Shown: one piece after another, positions 45,711 through 54,898 of the stretch
How positions within the stretch are numbered: the first letter of the stretch is position 1
Layout: each line of letters starts with the position of its first letter
Assembly (NCBI GenBank): GCA_047495785.1
Contig: JBLDXI010000066.1
Location: 558,001 to 622,000 of the forward strand
Source of the DNA: Lepidodermella squamata
Taxonomy: Eukaryota; Gastrotricha
Direction: 5' to 3'
Length of the DNA: 64,000 bases
The notes under the pieces: generated by a model
Databases searched by the model: none
What the model saw: the letters and a program-made list of their open reading frames with translations, nothing else
What the model was told of the DNA's origin: nothing
Program-made: the position numbers and the translations under genes

Positions 45711-47975
45711 TTAAAGGTTGCCCTCGTAAACTTCCTCGACCATCAGATAGGCCGCTCCGCCAAGAGTTGCTGCGTACGTTTTGGTGAAAACTCCCCAGCT
45801 AGCGTGATTTTTCCCGAAGGCCAAAGTGAGCGTAACAGGCCCCGCCGAAATTGGAACCCTGCATACCCCCTCGACTACCGAAAAATAAATTGAAATAAAA
45901 TCATGATTATTTTGGCAAAGTCACGATTGACTAACCGACTCTGGGAACGGCTCTGCAGAGACCGTAGGCTACACCGTCGTAATGCCACCAGGATTCTATG
46001 GGCAATGGATCAGTGCAATCAGCCCCATTGATGGTAACGTAAAACCGAACACTTTCCTGGCCAAGATTACCATTTGAACAAAACTCTTGCATCCCGTACC
46101 ATTTGATATGAAGGACGGATTTGCTCTGAAGCTTGTTATAGGTTCGAGTCTGAAAAAGGGAAAAATATAATATCCAAAATCCGTTGCGAACAAAATACCG
46201 CGATCGTGCTCAAACAGGCTGCCCCAGCCACAGCTCGGCATCCCTCTGTTATCGAGAAATACCGCCTGTTGTAATATGGCAGTTGGACAACTGTGCCATC
46301 GTTCGTCAATACTGGTCGAGTGATTGAAAGAGAATAAATAATATTGCCGCGGGAATTCTTCAACTTACAAACATTGATCGGCAGGTTTTCGTTGATTTCT
46401 TCGACGATCATTCCTGCAGGTTTCGAACGTCCAATATCCATTTGATCGCCCCCACCACCATCACTATAGTAGGCACAATTGTGGTCCCACCATACAGCTA
46501 TATCGTACTTTCCAGCCGGCAAGTTACGGCAAACTCCATCAACTATTAAGATTGACAAAAATATTGCCAAGTTAGCAAGGCTGTTCTTTTCTGCTCAATT
46601 TAGATAGTTAATTTCGAAATTCTTGGACTTCCGGCATTGGAAAAATCCGGGAGCTGATGTGTTTTCTACTTGTCAATAGGACCCGGCCGAAAAAAACAAA
46701 GGGTTTCCACCCTGTGGTTTTTTCAGCCTTCCTCTGATTGGAGTCCTGGAGCTGGGGTGTTGTGACACCCCAGCAACCCTGTACTTCGCACCCTGTTTGA
46801 CATACGTTCGATCGTAATGGCGTAGGGCCCAACACGCATTTGATTTGCATTGACAGCAATCTCACGGACAACTGTCTCGATCGAGTAAGGATTGGCGCAT
46901 AGTTGATCGTTGATAGTAACATATAAACGCGAGCATCGGCTCCAACTGTTGACGAAAACAGTGCCCTGCCAGTAAACTCGCAGCAAGGAAGTGTCCGATC
47001 GTTTCTTGTACTTCCAGATCGCCCAGTCTGTTCTACCGCCCGCAGTATTACCATTGTATGCCAATTTGTTCCATTGATCTGTTACAGTGTTAAAGACCTG
47101 GAAAAGGCACTTGAATCATCACCAAAATAATAAGTTTTCTATCCTTACTGTAGCGCTTTGACACCTTGCTGTATCATCTGTAATGGTATGAATATTTATA
47201 TACCACATTGATAAACACCCTGATAAAATGATTTCACCTAGCTTGAATAAGTATTTTGCTGGGACAAATTCTTCGACCCAAATCAAATTCGGTGCCATTC
47301 TTCCATTAAGATTGCCACTGAAGTCAACCCCGCCGCCCTGAATCATACCCCAGTTGCGATAGTCATAAAAGGCCTTCACGTCATATGTCCCAGCAGGAAG
47401 TTCATTCAGCGTGCACGGAAATTCGGCGTGGTGCGAATGCCCATAGTAATCATTATAGCAGCCGTCCGTAAATTCGTTTGTCAGTGGCCAGAACATATTT
47501 TCATCACCTGCGCAATTGATTCCATTGACGGTCGTGAACACATAGCCGTCTCTAGCGGCGAGGCCTGAACCCGAGTTAATGTGAATCCAATAAGCGATGA
47601 AAATATGCACTCGAATGTGAGTGAAATCATGCTTCTTTGTAAAAGAAGTTGTCTGGAAATGAAAAGACCAGTAGAGCTTTTAGATGCTTTGTGATATCGA
47701 AACCATACCCATAGTGCATAAGGAGAGGAGAATGCACCTCGTATACTAAAGACTTGCCCATTCTGATTGATTGTCACTCGACGCGGATAGTCAAAACACG
47801 ACGACATCTCTCCTTCAAACAAAATTATTTGGGGACAATTCTAGGGAGAAACAAGTAATAATAACCTGCACAATAAGGTGACGTATTCGGGCAATCTTGA
47901 ACACAAACAGGCGAAATGGCTGTGGCCGAAGGCGTTGTAACAGCTGGGCAGAAAGTGTCGCAGCTATCAATTCCA
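45711..47975 (-). pseudogene. CTHRC1-like copy 5, lacking its 5' end
   Basis: Exons 2-9 are intact and in phase: 47709-47812, 47238-47652, 47149-47177 (29 bp), 46806-47097, 46369-46542, 46199-46311, 45936-46149, 45711-45874. Exon 1 survives only from about 47866 to 47975 (CDTFCPAVTTPSATA..., YCAG); homology stops there. The signal peptide and most of the PAN/apple-like region are absent, replaced by unrelated sequence whose frame has a stop upstream and no ATG. The remaining three CTHRC1-like units have no internal stops, so this is either a young truncated pseudogene or a gene using an unseen new 5' exon. Confidence 0.65.
46751..46774. repeat. Perfect hairpin in the enlarged intron of copy 5
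   Basis: GCTGGGGTGT and its exact complement ACACCCCAGC separated by 4 nt, within a 263-bp intron that is ordinarily shorter. It lies in sequence with no counterpart in copy 1. Possibly part of a small inserted element. Confidence 0.5.
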
Positions 47976-48272
47976 AGCAGATAGGAATTGCCGGAGCTGG
48001 GCCACTCGACGGCTTACACCCTTTTTGGCAATTCGAGCCTGACCATGGAAATTGGCAAAACATTTCAAGGACAATTTGAATAAATATTTAGTGTGTTTGA
48101 AATTGCTGGGATGGTAAGTTATGACAATTCCGCGCCCGCGAATGAGGACAAAATTTCGGCGTAAGGGGGGAGTATTAGATGCGCAAAACATACATGAGCG
48201 AGTTATGACTCATCGCACACAACACTTCCTTAAAATAACACTTTAAAATGAGACGGACACACATATAAATGG

Positions 48273-48350
48273 GCCTCGCCCACTGGCATAGTGGTTAACA
48301 CACTGTGCAGTGTTGTTTTGGGGTGCGGGTTCAATCCCCACCGCCCGCAG
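48273..48350 (+). repeat. tRNA-like unit 1 (SINE head or Pol III pseudogene)
   Basis: A-box TGGCATAGTGG at 48284-48294 and B-box GGTTCAATCCC at 48328-48338, spaced 33 nt, then CCGCCCGCAG. No clean cloverleaf: the T-stem pairs poorly and the acceptor stem does not close. A long pyrimidine (TTTC/TCTC) tract follows to about 48440. Confidence 0.5.
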
Positions 48351-48540
48351 AAGAAATTCGGTTTTTTCTTTCTTTTCTTCTCTTTCTTCTTTCTCTTCTC
48401 TCTCTCTCTCTCTCTTCTCTTTCTTCTTTCTCTTCTTTTCTTTCTTTAGGTTAAATTTTTTATTTAAATGTCTACAGCACATGATTCATAGGGGAAATAC
48501 CGCCGAGTGAAATGACACGATTTTAACGCCTTGGTATTAT

Positions 48541-48621
48541 ACGCTGTACACAGTGGCACAGTAGTATTAGCACTACACTGGGTAGCTCAAGGATGTGAGG
48601 TCGATTCCCACCTGCTGCAAT
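48541..48621 (+). repeat. tRNA-like unit 2
   Basis: A-box TGGCACAGTAG at 48554-48564 and B-box-like GGTCGATTCCC at 48599-48609. Ends CTGCTGCAA and is followed by T-runs (TTTATTTTTTATTTTTT) that would stop Pol III. Units 2 and 3 are about 214 bp apart and share flanking sequence (GCAAATGAGC, GGAAGAAAT, GCATGATTC). Confidence 0.5.
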
Positions 48622-48755
48622 ATAAACTTTATTTTTTTATTTTTTATTTTTTAATCAATTTTACATTTCAATCTGTGCATAAGCAAATGAGCCGAATGGA
48701 AGAAATAGAAGAGGCATGATTCCCTTCTTAAATGGTTTAGAATGGTGCTATAATG

Positions 48756-48836
48756 GGCTGTACACAGTGGCACAGTGGTATTAGCACTGCGTTAGATACC
48801 TGAAGGATGAGGGTTCGATCCCCAACCTCTGCAAAA
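48756..48836 (+). repeat. tRNA-like unit 3
   Basis: A-box TGGCACAGTGG at 48768-48778, B-box GGTTCGATCCC at 48812-48822, end CTCTGCAA. Closest to the Pol III consensus of the three. The sequence after it repeats the flank found after unit 2, with ATGCAAATGAGC. A fourth tRNA-like body would be expected near 48970 but is absent; the small ORF at 48980 begins there. Confidence 0.5.
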
Positions 48837-48979
48837 TAAATTTAGTTTTCTATTTTCTTTAATTTGATTTTAATTTAAATCTGTGAATATGCAAATGAGC
48901 TGACTGGAAGAAATTACGGATGCATGATTCGCTTTATAAATGGTTATTGAGTACGTGATAATACCCTTCGGGGAAAACA

Positions 48980-49270
48980 ATGGCTACAATGGAGAGCGAA
49001 CCACCAACGCGAAAAGACCGCTTCGCCTTTCTGAACGGTACCAAGCAAACTGGCAACGCGGTTCGAAGACGGCACGCCCAATTAAAGGCAGAGCTCGGCC
49101 GGCTATTCGATCAAAAGCGAGCCATCAAGTTGCGGATGCAAAAGCTCGCAAGGCAGCTGAGCGACAAACAGTCGCGAATCGCTCAAGTTAAACAGGAAAT
49201 CGATGACCTACCTAGAGAATTCTATGATGATAATGATGACAGTGATGATGGAGGTGTAGATCTTCGTTGA
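48980..49270 (+). CDS. Small acidic-tailed coiled-coil protein (uncertain)
   Basis: Intact 96-codon frame from an ATG at 48980. Predicted mostly helical and charged, with heptad-like spacing (LKAELGRLFDQKRAIKLRM, LARQLSDKQSRIAQVKQEI) and an acidic C-terminus (DDNDDSDDGG). GC content is above its surroundings, which favours coding. No family recognised. It starts where the third tRNA-like flank ends, so its 5' region derives from, or was interrupted by, that repeat. Confidence 0.4.
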   Translation: MATMESEPPTRKDRFAFLNGTKQTGNAVRRRHAQLKAELGRLFDQKRAIKLRMQKLARQLSDKQSRIAQVKQEIDDLPREFYDDNDDSDDGGVDLR

Positions 49271-49314
49271 TCCCTAATAGGATCATGAAGCGTTGATCCC
49301 TAATAGGATCATGA
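49265..49314. repeat. Tandem copy of a 24-bp near-palindrome
   Basis: CGTTGATCCCTAATAGGATC, continuing ATGA, occurs at 49265-49288 and again at 49291-49314. Each copy contains GATCC...GGATC. It overlaps the end of the coiled-coil ORF. Confidence 0.75.
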
Positions 49315-49791
49315 GTAGGATATCATGCAATAAAACAAGAATGAGAAAATCTCTCTTTTTCACTTCATTGTTCAATAGCCTTTTAGATACTTGGTTGTTT
49401 ATAGAGAAATTATTCTTGACAAGTTTTACCACTAACCACTCGCGCACACGACATGCGCACAATGAATATAGTCTGTGATTTATAGCAGTTATAGTTAAAT
49501 CATGCTGTGTAATTTATGGGGAAGAGGAAATGGCTATTTCCCTTGTAAATTATAGCCGGTATATACTTCCACACATTTCGAGCAGTTCTCTTAACAAAAT
49601 AGTTTTGCAGCTCTCGTAATGCAGTTTCACTGTTTCATGCACGATCCCTTTTCTCACCCAACTGCGTTGCAATAACAAATAACAAGCAATAACCCCCCAA
49701 TTTATTTTACATTAAAACCAGGCATAAAATCATCAGAATATCTCTTTTTTCTAATTACGTAGATAATCAGTCTGAGTCAGGAAATCAAAAA

Positions 49792-50095
49792 TCCACTCGA
49801 CTCAAATCAATCTACAAACTACAGGCTTTCCAATGATAAGTGATTTATGGGATTTGCGAAAACTTTCGTCTTCAACATAGGTCGTTGAATATTTGAAAAA
49901 ACTTCGTGAAAAGGCACATTTTGGTCAGGTTTTGAGTGCACAAAATTTTGTTCACGCCCGCAAAACTTGAAATTCCACTCCCAATTTTTTAATCAATACT
50001 TTACTGGCTTTCGGATGATATATGACTCGTGAGATTTGGACAAATTTGTAACCACAACGCAGGTCGTTGAAAAATGCATAAAAATCATGAAATAG
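49792..50095. repeat. Degenerate direct repeat, 182-bp period, left of the Polinton genes
   Basis: Unit 1 (49792-49915) and unit 2 (49974-50095) share TCCACTC, then AATCAATCTAC-like, GGCTTTC.GATGATA, GATTTG..AAA, and AGGTCGTTGAA, the last at 49879 and 50061. A third partial AGGTCATTGAA lies at 50146. It could be subterminal repeat of the element or local satellite. Confidence 0.5.
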
Positions 50096-50248
50096 CGGTA
50101 TGATATTCGACTTCTCGGATTTCAACATATTCTTGAGTTCATTCCAGGTCATTGAAATTTATACAGATTTCATTAGTCGGGCACATTACATTACAGTCTA
50201 TCGACCGCTCCACCGGCTGATTCAGCAGTACCTCCCAGTGCAGATCTA

Positions 50249-53200
50249 TCAATGTACATTTTTCGACTTATAATGACCATGAGCAAGCGTTGTTACACCA
50301 TCATCACAAACCCATCGTTTGTCATCGTATGGGCACAGAGCGAGTTTTGTACATTGCATAGTTACTAGCTGATGATTGAAGGATCGGATTTGATTGAATG
50401 TAGCTTTTGTTAAGACATGTTTTAATACACAATTTTTATAATTTTCAAATTGTATTTGCTTTTTTACGCAATGTTTAACGACACCCTTAGCTTTCTTTAC
50501 CGATGTCTCCTTATGGAGTTCTGTATTTTCTCCAGTCGTTGAAATTACTTCAGATTTGAAGCTATAGGATTTCGATCTCAAGCCAACGAATTCAGTAATA
50601 GTAGAGAGTGTTATACCTCCTGCACTTTCGTCTTTGAACTTACCAATAACTTTCTTGTTAACGTTTGAATGTAATGCATGGTCCTTAGGGTAGTCGCTAA
50701 AGTCCATCACCTCTTTATAACTTTCTATATCCTTATATATATCCTCGGCTTGTACGTGATAACACAACGAATCTGTGTCTGTGAATAACAGCTTTGCCTT
50801 GTCACCATATTTCTTCTTGATCACATTGTAATGAAAATCATACATCAATGTCTTTGACAATTCTAAAACGCTGAAACCTACGATAATCGGGCGATCGAAT
50901 TTAATAGATGTCTTTGCCATATTTACGCTGCACAAATCTTCGGCAATCACTTTGGCATCTTTGAAATTTGGCTTGTTTATCAATTTTTGTAACTTATTGG
51001 GCTGAGTAACAAGTCTGATGTCCACTCTCTTTCTAAGGTTCTCCATGGTCTTTCCAAACACTGCATTATTCAACAGCTTGAAGAAATCTTTCTCAAAATC
51101 ATTCCTAGCTTCACTTCTCTTTTTCGTATTGAAATCAATATAAGGTGCCAACCATTTCGATTGGCTGAAGCTTAGAACCTTATGCACCTTCTTTAAAATC
51201 AAGCCATTCTCCAGAGCCTGCTTCAGATTTCTATAATGAATGACGTAGTTTGTCTTATCATTGAGATTTTGTGTCAGTTTTGTTATAGATGGCGGTTTTG
51301 ATAAATTCAAATTCTGCATGACAGTTTGCATATACGGACTGGGTTCGCAAAATGTTTGTTCGGGACAAAATGGATAATCATTATGAATATCATGTAAGGT
51401 ATTAGGATATTCTAAATCTACCATTAATATATATCCCGTATCATCGTCCTCACCTAAATTCAATATAAAATCTGTGGTAAATCTGTCCAAGTTCTTTTCC
51501 CATTTGTAACGACCTAATGGCAAGGCTTGCGACATGGCATAGCCATACAGATTATTTGCATCCAGGTATAAAATATACGAGTCCGGCTTCGAGTAATCAT
51601 ATTCAACCATGTATTTATTATTCGCTCCAGCGTATCTATGAGTGATTATGCTGACCCCACCGCGAATTCCCTCCTCTACAAATGTTAACATATCTTCATT
51701 CTCCAATAGTTCAATTCGAACACCAGTTTTCTTCAACATAGCATCCCACGACAAACTTGGCGCTGTTAAATAATGAGCAGGGTCCAATGTGTAATACTTC
51801 ATACATGTATCTCTGAAACTCTCGAAACAGTCGGCTAAGAGTAAAACATCGGTTTTCAAAAAAAGGCTATGATAGTCTTTGAATTGTTGACATCGGAATT
51901 CTTTATATACGCGTTTGGCATGTTCATAATCTTCCTGCGATATTGGTACTCGCCCTGATTTCCCATCAATCGAACTCGAGTGGAGACTGGTAGAGAAATG
52001 TTCCATATCAGGCAGTGAAGGCTCCTCCAGTTTTTCAGGACCATCTATATATTCATACGGATAGAATCCCTTTTGTTTTATCAGGTCAAGTTGTAAATCT
52101 GTTAATCTTGGAAACTGGTTTTTCAGATGAGGGAACCCACCGTTCGATTTTTTCAAATTCTGTACCAAATCAGCTAAACTTACCGGCATGAAGTTGAGGC
52201 TGTCTATGAACCTCAATCGGCCAATGCTGAAAGAGATGTATTTCTCAGAACTATTTGCGATGGTTCCTATCTGTAACAAACGTTTCTTCACATGAGATTT
52301 CTGCTCCTTCGGCAATTGCTCCCATTCTGATATTCTTTTATTATTAATTTCTTCTATTACCTTTCCCGCTGCTTGTAAAATCAAATGTGCATCATAACCT
52401 TTCAAATTATGAAATACTACTGGAATATTGATATTCCTGTAGCTGTATTTCAAATTGCAGAAACTATGAGCTGCGCCTCTGTAATAGCCTGTCAAATGAT
52501 CATGATCTCTCACTTTTTTCCATTTTTCCGACTCATCTGCAAAAGCTCCTTTACAAATATGGCATTGTGAAGCTTTGTTATATTCTGTTTTTTGCTGCCC
52601 TGTCAGCGTCATTGCTTTATTAGTATTCCTCAGATATGAAGTCAAGAATGATTCCTGTTTCATCAGATATTTAAGAAATTCTTCGGTGCATTTCTCGCCC
52701 TCGAATGTTTTATACCTCGAGTTAATGCCTTCGACATCACTTGAAAGGTAAACACCGAAAGAGTTCGCTTCATGTTTTTGATAAATAGTGGAGCTGGCAC
52801 CCTTTTTCTGATTGGTCTTCACGAGAAAACTCTCTGCGTCACAATAAAATGCAAAAGGGATTTTCAACTGCTTGGCGTAATTTTTGAAAGTAACCGATTC
52901 ACCCTTAGGCATTTCAACTTTCACTTTTCCATCTTTCTCATTACACTTCTTTTCATTGACATGATGTTGCCTGGATTCATCGCTATTAAAACCCTGAAAG
53001 CATCTGAAACACCAGAATCGCTTATGCTCATGCTTGTTAACTCCTGCCAACAGTGCACTAGGATTCTTGATCCAGCAGTAATGTGCTTGCTTGTTCTCAA
53101 CAATTCTGAGAAGATTTACTTCTTCTTGAAATTTCTTATCTGAAACGTAAAACGGGAAGAGGACCTCCTTGTCGATTTTCCCGCATTCAATGATATTGAT

Positions 53201-54490
53201 GCGTATTTCATTCAAGTCTTCCAATTTCGATATGTCTTTTATGCTAATCGGGAAAGCTATTCCGTCGGTATTAATTGTCTTTTCAAAGTTCATATATTTA
53301 GAAACCCGATATGCATGATTGTCAAATTGATGCCGCGAAGCGAGAATGCTCCATACGATACATTTATTATCTGATTTGTTTTGAACGTTAATGACTGCTT
53401 TTTTATTCGCAATCCATTTTGGTGTCTCTAAGTAAGAACCTGCTGCTAATGGCTTGTATGTAAACGTGCATACACTTGTATTTCCTATTCCTATCAGCGT
53501 CCCACCTGTCTCTCGTTGATGATACTCTTGAATGCTCGAACCCATTTGTGTGAACATATTATCCACAATACCAGGAATATCGTCCTGATTTATAATTGTT
53601 GGAGCTTTCTCATTCGATGAGCTCCATTGGTATGTTGGAACACCGTTATTCTCTTGGTAGTAAAGTGATGTATACAGCACTGCTCTTACTGGACCGCGCT
53701 GGTTAATTAGTTTCCGATACTCGTTAATAACCTTGGGCTTGATTTTCTTTGCATATTCGTAAAAATCGATTTCACAATTATTTGTTGGCTCTATGTCCGT
53801 GCGAGTGAGAATATTTTTGAAATGCCCAAAGTCATCTATTTTAACTATATGAAAGTAATCATCTTTTTCCAAGCTATTGGTGCTTTGAACGTATTTATAT
53901 CCATTGGCAATCAGTTGATTAAATTTATCCCCATTAATTTTGATTTTATTCATTGTTTTGGGGTTGACAACAAAGCCATCCTTTTCCTGTCTTTTGCACA
54001 TCCTATTTGAATCATCTTTTATTGCATATCCTTGTCTTCTAAAGCTTTCATATCTATCTCCTCCAATCACGATAGGCTTCCCTGTAATCGGATCGAATAC
54101 GTAACCATCTCTGATTCTACTCTTGTATTTGGTTAATATGTTATTTTTGGAATCGTAAGCGTGTGTATTTCGAACCAACTTGATAAACTCTCGTGATCCA
54201 ACTTCTATCTTTCTATTGTTTAAAATGGTGACTTTCTTTAGTTGGTTTCTATACTTCTCATATACGTAATTACCATTTACCAACTGATTGAATATATCAC
54301 CATTAACAGGGATCAACTTTCTATTTTCGGGATTTAAAACATGTTGAACATATGGATGTCCATTCTTATACCATTTACTACCCGTTTCATCGTATGAAAA
54401 ACCGTCTTTAATATACTGTTTATAGGCTTTTCCACCTTTTTTAATGGGGAAACCCTTCGGACCAAGTATGCTCAAATTTTCGTTACTCAT
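50249..54490 (-). CDS. Protein-primed family B DNA polymerase (pPolB)
   Basis: 1413 residues, intact. The N-terminal third has five degenerate repeats of the type 'kI.i.G..f..li..GY.yd', such as KPIVIGGDRYESFRRQGYA. A C2H2-like finger follows (CFRCFQGFNSDESRQHH). The 3'-5' exonuclease motifs are FAFYCDAESF (Exo I), HNLKGYDAH (Exo II) and LKTDVLLLADCFE (Exo III). An endonuclease VII-like knuckle is inserted (CHICKGAF...RDHDHLTGYYRGAAHSFCN). Polymerase motifs are LYLDANNLYGYAM (A), FKLLNNAVFGKTMEN (B) and LLFTDTDSL (C). By family knowledge it replicates linear element DNA from a terminal protein. It is transcribed divergently from the AT-hook gene; TATATAAGAA abuts its ATG. Confidence 0.93.
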   Translation of the reverse strand: MSNENLSILGPKGFPIKKGGKAYKQYIKDGFSYDETGSKWYKNGHPYVQHVLNPENRKLIPVNGDIFNQLVNGNYVYEKYRNQLKKVTILNNRKIEVGSREFIKLVRNTHAYDSKNNILTKYKSRIRDGYVFDPITGKPIVIGGDRYESFRRQGYAIKDDSNRMCKRQEKDGFVVNPKTMNKIKINGDKFNQLIANGYKYVQSTNSLEKDDYFHIVKIDDFGHFKNILTRTDIEPTNNCEIDFYEYAKKIKPKVINEYRKLINQRGPVRAVLYTSLYYQENNGVPTYQWSSSNEKAPTIINQDDIPGIVDNMFTQMGSSIQEYHQRETGGTLIGIGNTSVCTFTYKPLAAGSYLETPKWIANKKAVINVQNKSDNKCIVWSILASRHQFDNHAYRVSKYMNFEKTINTDGIAFPISIKDISKLEDLNEIRINIIECGKIDKEVLFPFYVSDKKFQEEVNLLRIVENKQAHYCWIKNPSALLAGVNKHEHKRFWCFRCFQGFNSDESRQHHVNEKKCNEKDGKVKVEMPKGESVTFKNYAKQLKIPFAFYCDAESFLVKTNQKKGASSTIYQKHEANSFGVYLSSDVEGINSRYKTFEGEKCTEEFLKYLMKQESFLTSYLRNTNKAMTLTGQQKTEYNKASQCHICKGAFADESEKWKKVRDHDHLTGYYRGAAHSFCNLKYSYRNINIPVVFHNLKGYDAHLILQAAGKVIEEINNKRISEWEQLPKEQKSHVKKRLLQIGTIANSSEKYISFSIGRLRFIDSLNFMPVSLADLVQNLKKSNGGFPHLKNQFPRLTDLQLDLIKQKGFYPYEYIDGPEKLEEPSLPDMEHFSTSLHSSSIDGKSGRVPISQEDYEHAKRVYKEFRCQQFKDYHSLFLKTDVLLLADCFESFRDTCMKYYTLDPAHYLTAPSLSWDAMLKKTGVRIELLENEDMLTFVEEGIRGGVSIITHRYAGANNKYMVEYDYSKPDSYILYLDANNLYGYAMSQALPLGRYKWEKNLDRFTTDFILNLGEDDDTGYILMVDLEYPNTLHDIHNDYPFCPEQTFCEPSPYMQTVMQNLNLSKPPSITKLTQNLNDKTNYVIHYRNLKQALENGLILKKVHKVLSFSQSKWLAPYIDFNTKKRSEARNDFEKDFFKLLNNAVFGKTMENLRKRVDIRLVTQPNKLQKLINKPNFKDAKVIAEDLCSVNMAKTSIKFDRPIIVGFSVLELSKTLMYDFHYNVIKKKYGDKAKLLFTDTDSLCYHVQAEDIYKDIESYKEVMDFSDYPKDHALHSNVNKKVIGKFKDESAGGITLSTITEFVGLRSKSYSFKSEVISTTGENTELHKETSVKKAKGVVKHCVKKQIQFENYKNCVLKHVLTKATFNQIRSFNHQLVTMQCTKLALCPYDDKRWVCDDGVTTLAHGHYKSKNVH

Positions 54491-54499
54491 TCTTATATA
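54490..54499 (-). promoter_or_regulatory. TATA-like box at the PolB start
   Basis: TATATAAGAA on the minus strand, its last A being the A of the PolB ATG. The same decamer occurs 18 nt before the ATG of the divergent AT-hook gene. Proposed early-class promoter. Confidence 0.45.
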
Positions 54500-54578
54500 A
54501 TATTATATTAAGAAAATATTTCTTTAAGTAAAATTCTCCCTGGTAAAGCTTAAAATTATTTTCTCTTTATAATGTATA

Positions 54579-54588
54579 TATATAAGAA
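54579..54588 (+). promoter_or_regulatory. TATA-like box before the AT-hook gene
   Basis: TATATAAGAA within TATATATATAAGAAAATTCAG, 18 nt before the ATG at 54597. Shared with PolB. Confidence 0.45.
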
Positions 54589-54596
54589 AATTCAGA

Positions 54597-54890
54597 ATGG
54601 ATTCAAACAATAAGAAGCCGAGAGGTAGACCCAAAAAATATTTGACGGAGGAAGAAAGGATATCAGCATATAAGGAGGTTCATAAAAACAGTTGTAAAAA
54701 GTATTGGCGAGAAATATCAAACATGGCGAAATTGAGTGATATGCTGCTTAACACGACAGAGAAATTGTTGGTTATTTCCGAGAAACAATTGGAGGAAATT
54801 GTCGGTAACATTATTGCGAACAAATTGAGAAATTGTTCTCACTTCAAAATACGTAATGTACACATAATAAATAACGCAAAAGATGAATGA
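54597..54890 (+). CDS. Small AT-hook-like DNA-binding protein
   Basis: 97 residues. The N-terminus has KKPRGRPKKYLTEEERISAY: RGRPKK is an AT-hook core, which by family knowledge grips the minor groove of AT-rich DNA. It is followed by a basic helical stretch (KNSCKKYWREI) and a leucine-rich helix that could dimerise. It lies between PolB and integrase genes in the opposite orientation, ending 8 bp before the convergent integrase stop. Probably an early regulator or DNA-packing factor; this is inferred. Confidence 0.6.
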   Translation: MDSNNKKPRGRPKKYLTEEERISAYKEVHKNSCKKYWREISNMAKLSDMLLNTTEKLLVISEKQLEEIVGNIIANKLRNCSHFKIRNVHIINNAKDE

Positions 54891-54898
54891 ATTACTCA

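Noticed and set aside
48243-48482. Minus-strand frame rich in Lys/Glu/Arg
   Set aside because: It is the antisense of the pyrimidine tract beside tRNA-like unit 1; low complexity, no start context.
48750-48840. A functional tRNA gene
   Set aside because: A and B boxes are good but T-stem and acceptor stem do not pair; no plausible anticodon arm.
50165-50240. tRNA A-box-like string on the minus strand (GGTGGAGCGGT)
   Set aside because: No B-box or closing stem around it.
49300-50248. Left terminal inverted repeat of the Polinton
   Set aside because: Probably lies here, but the right end is outside the window so no inverted partner can be shown.
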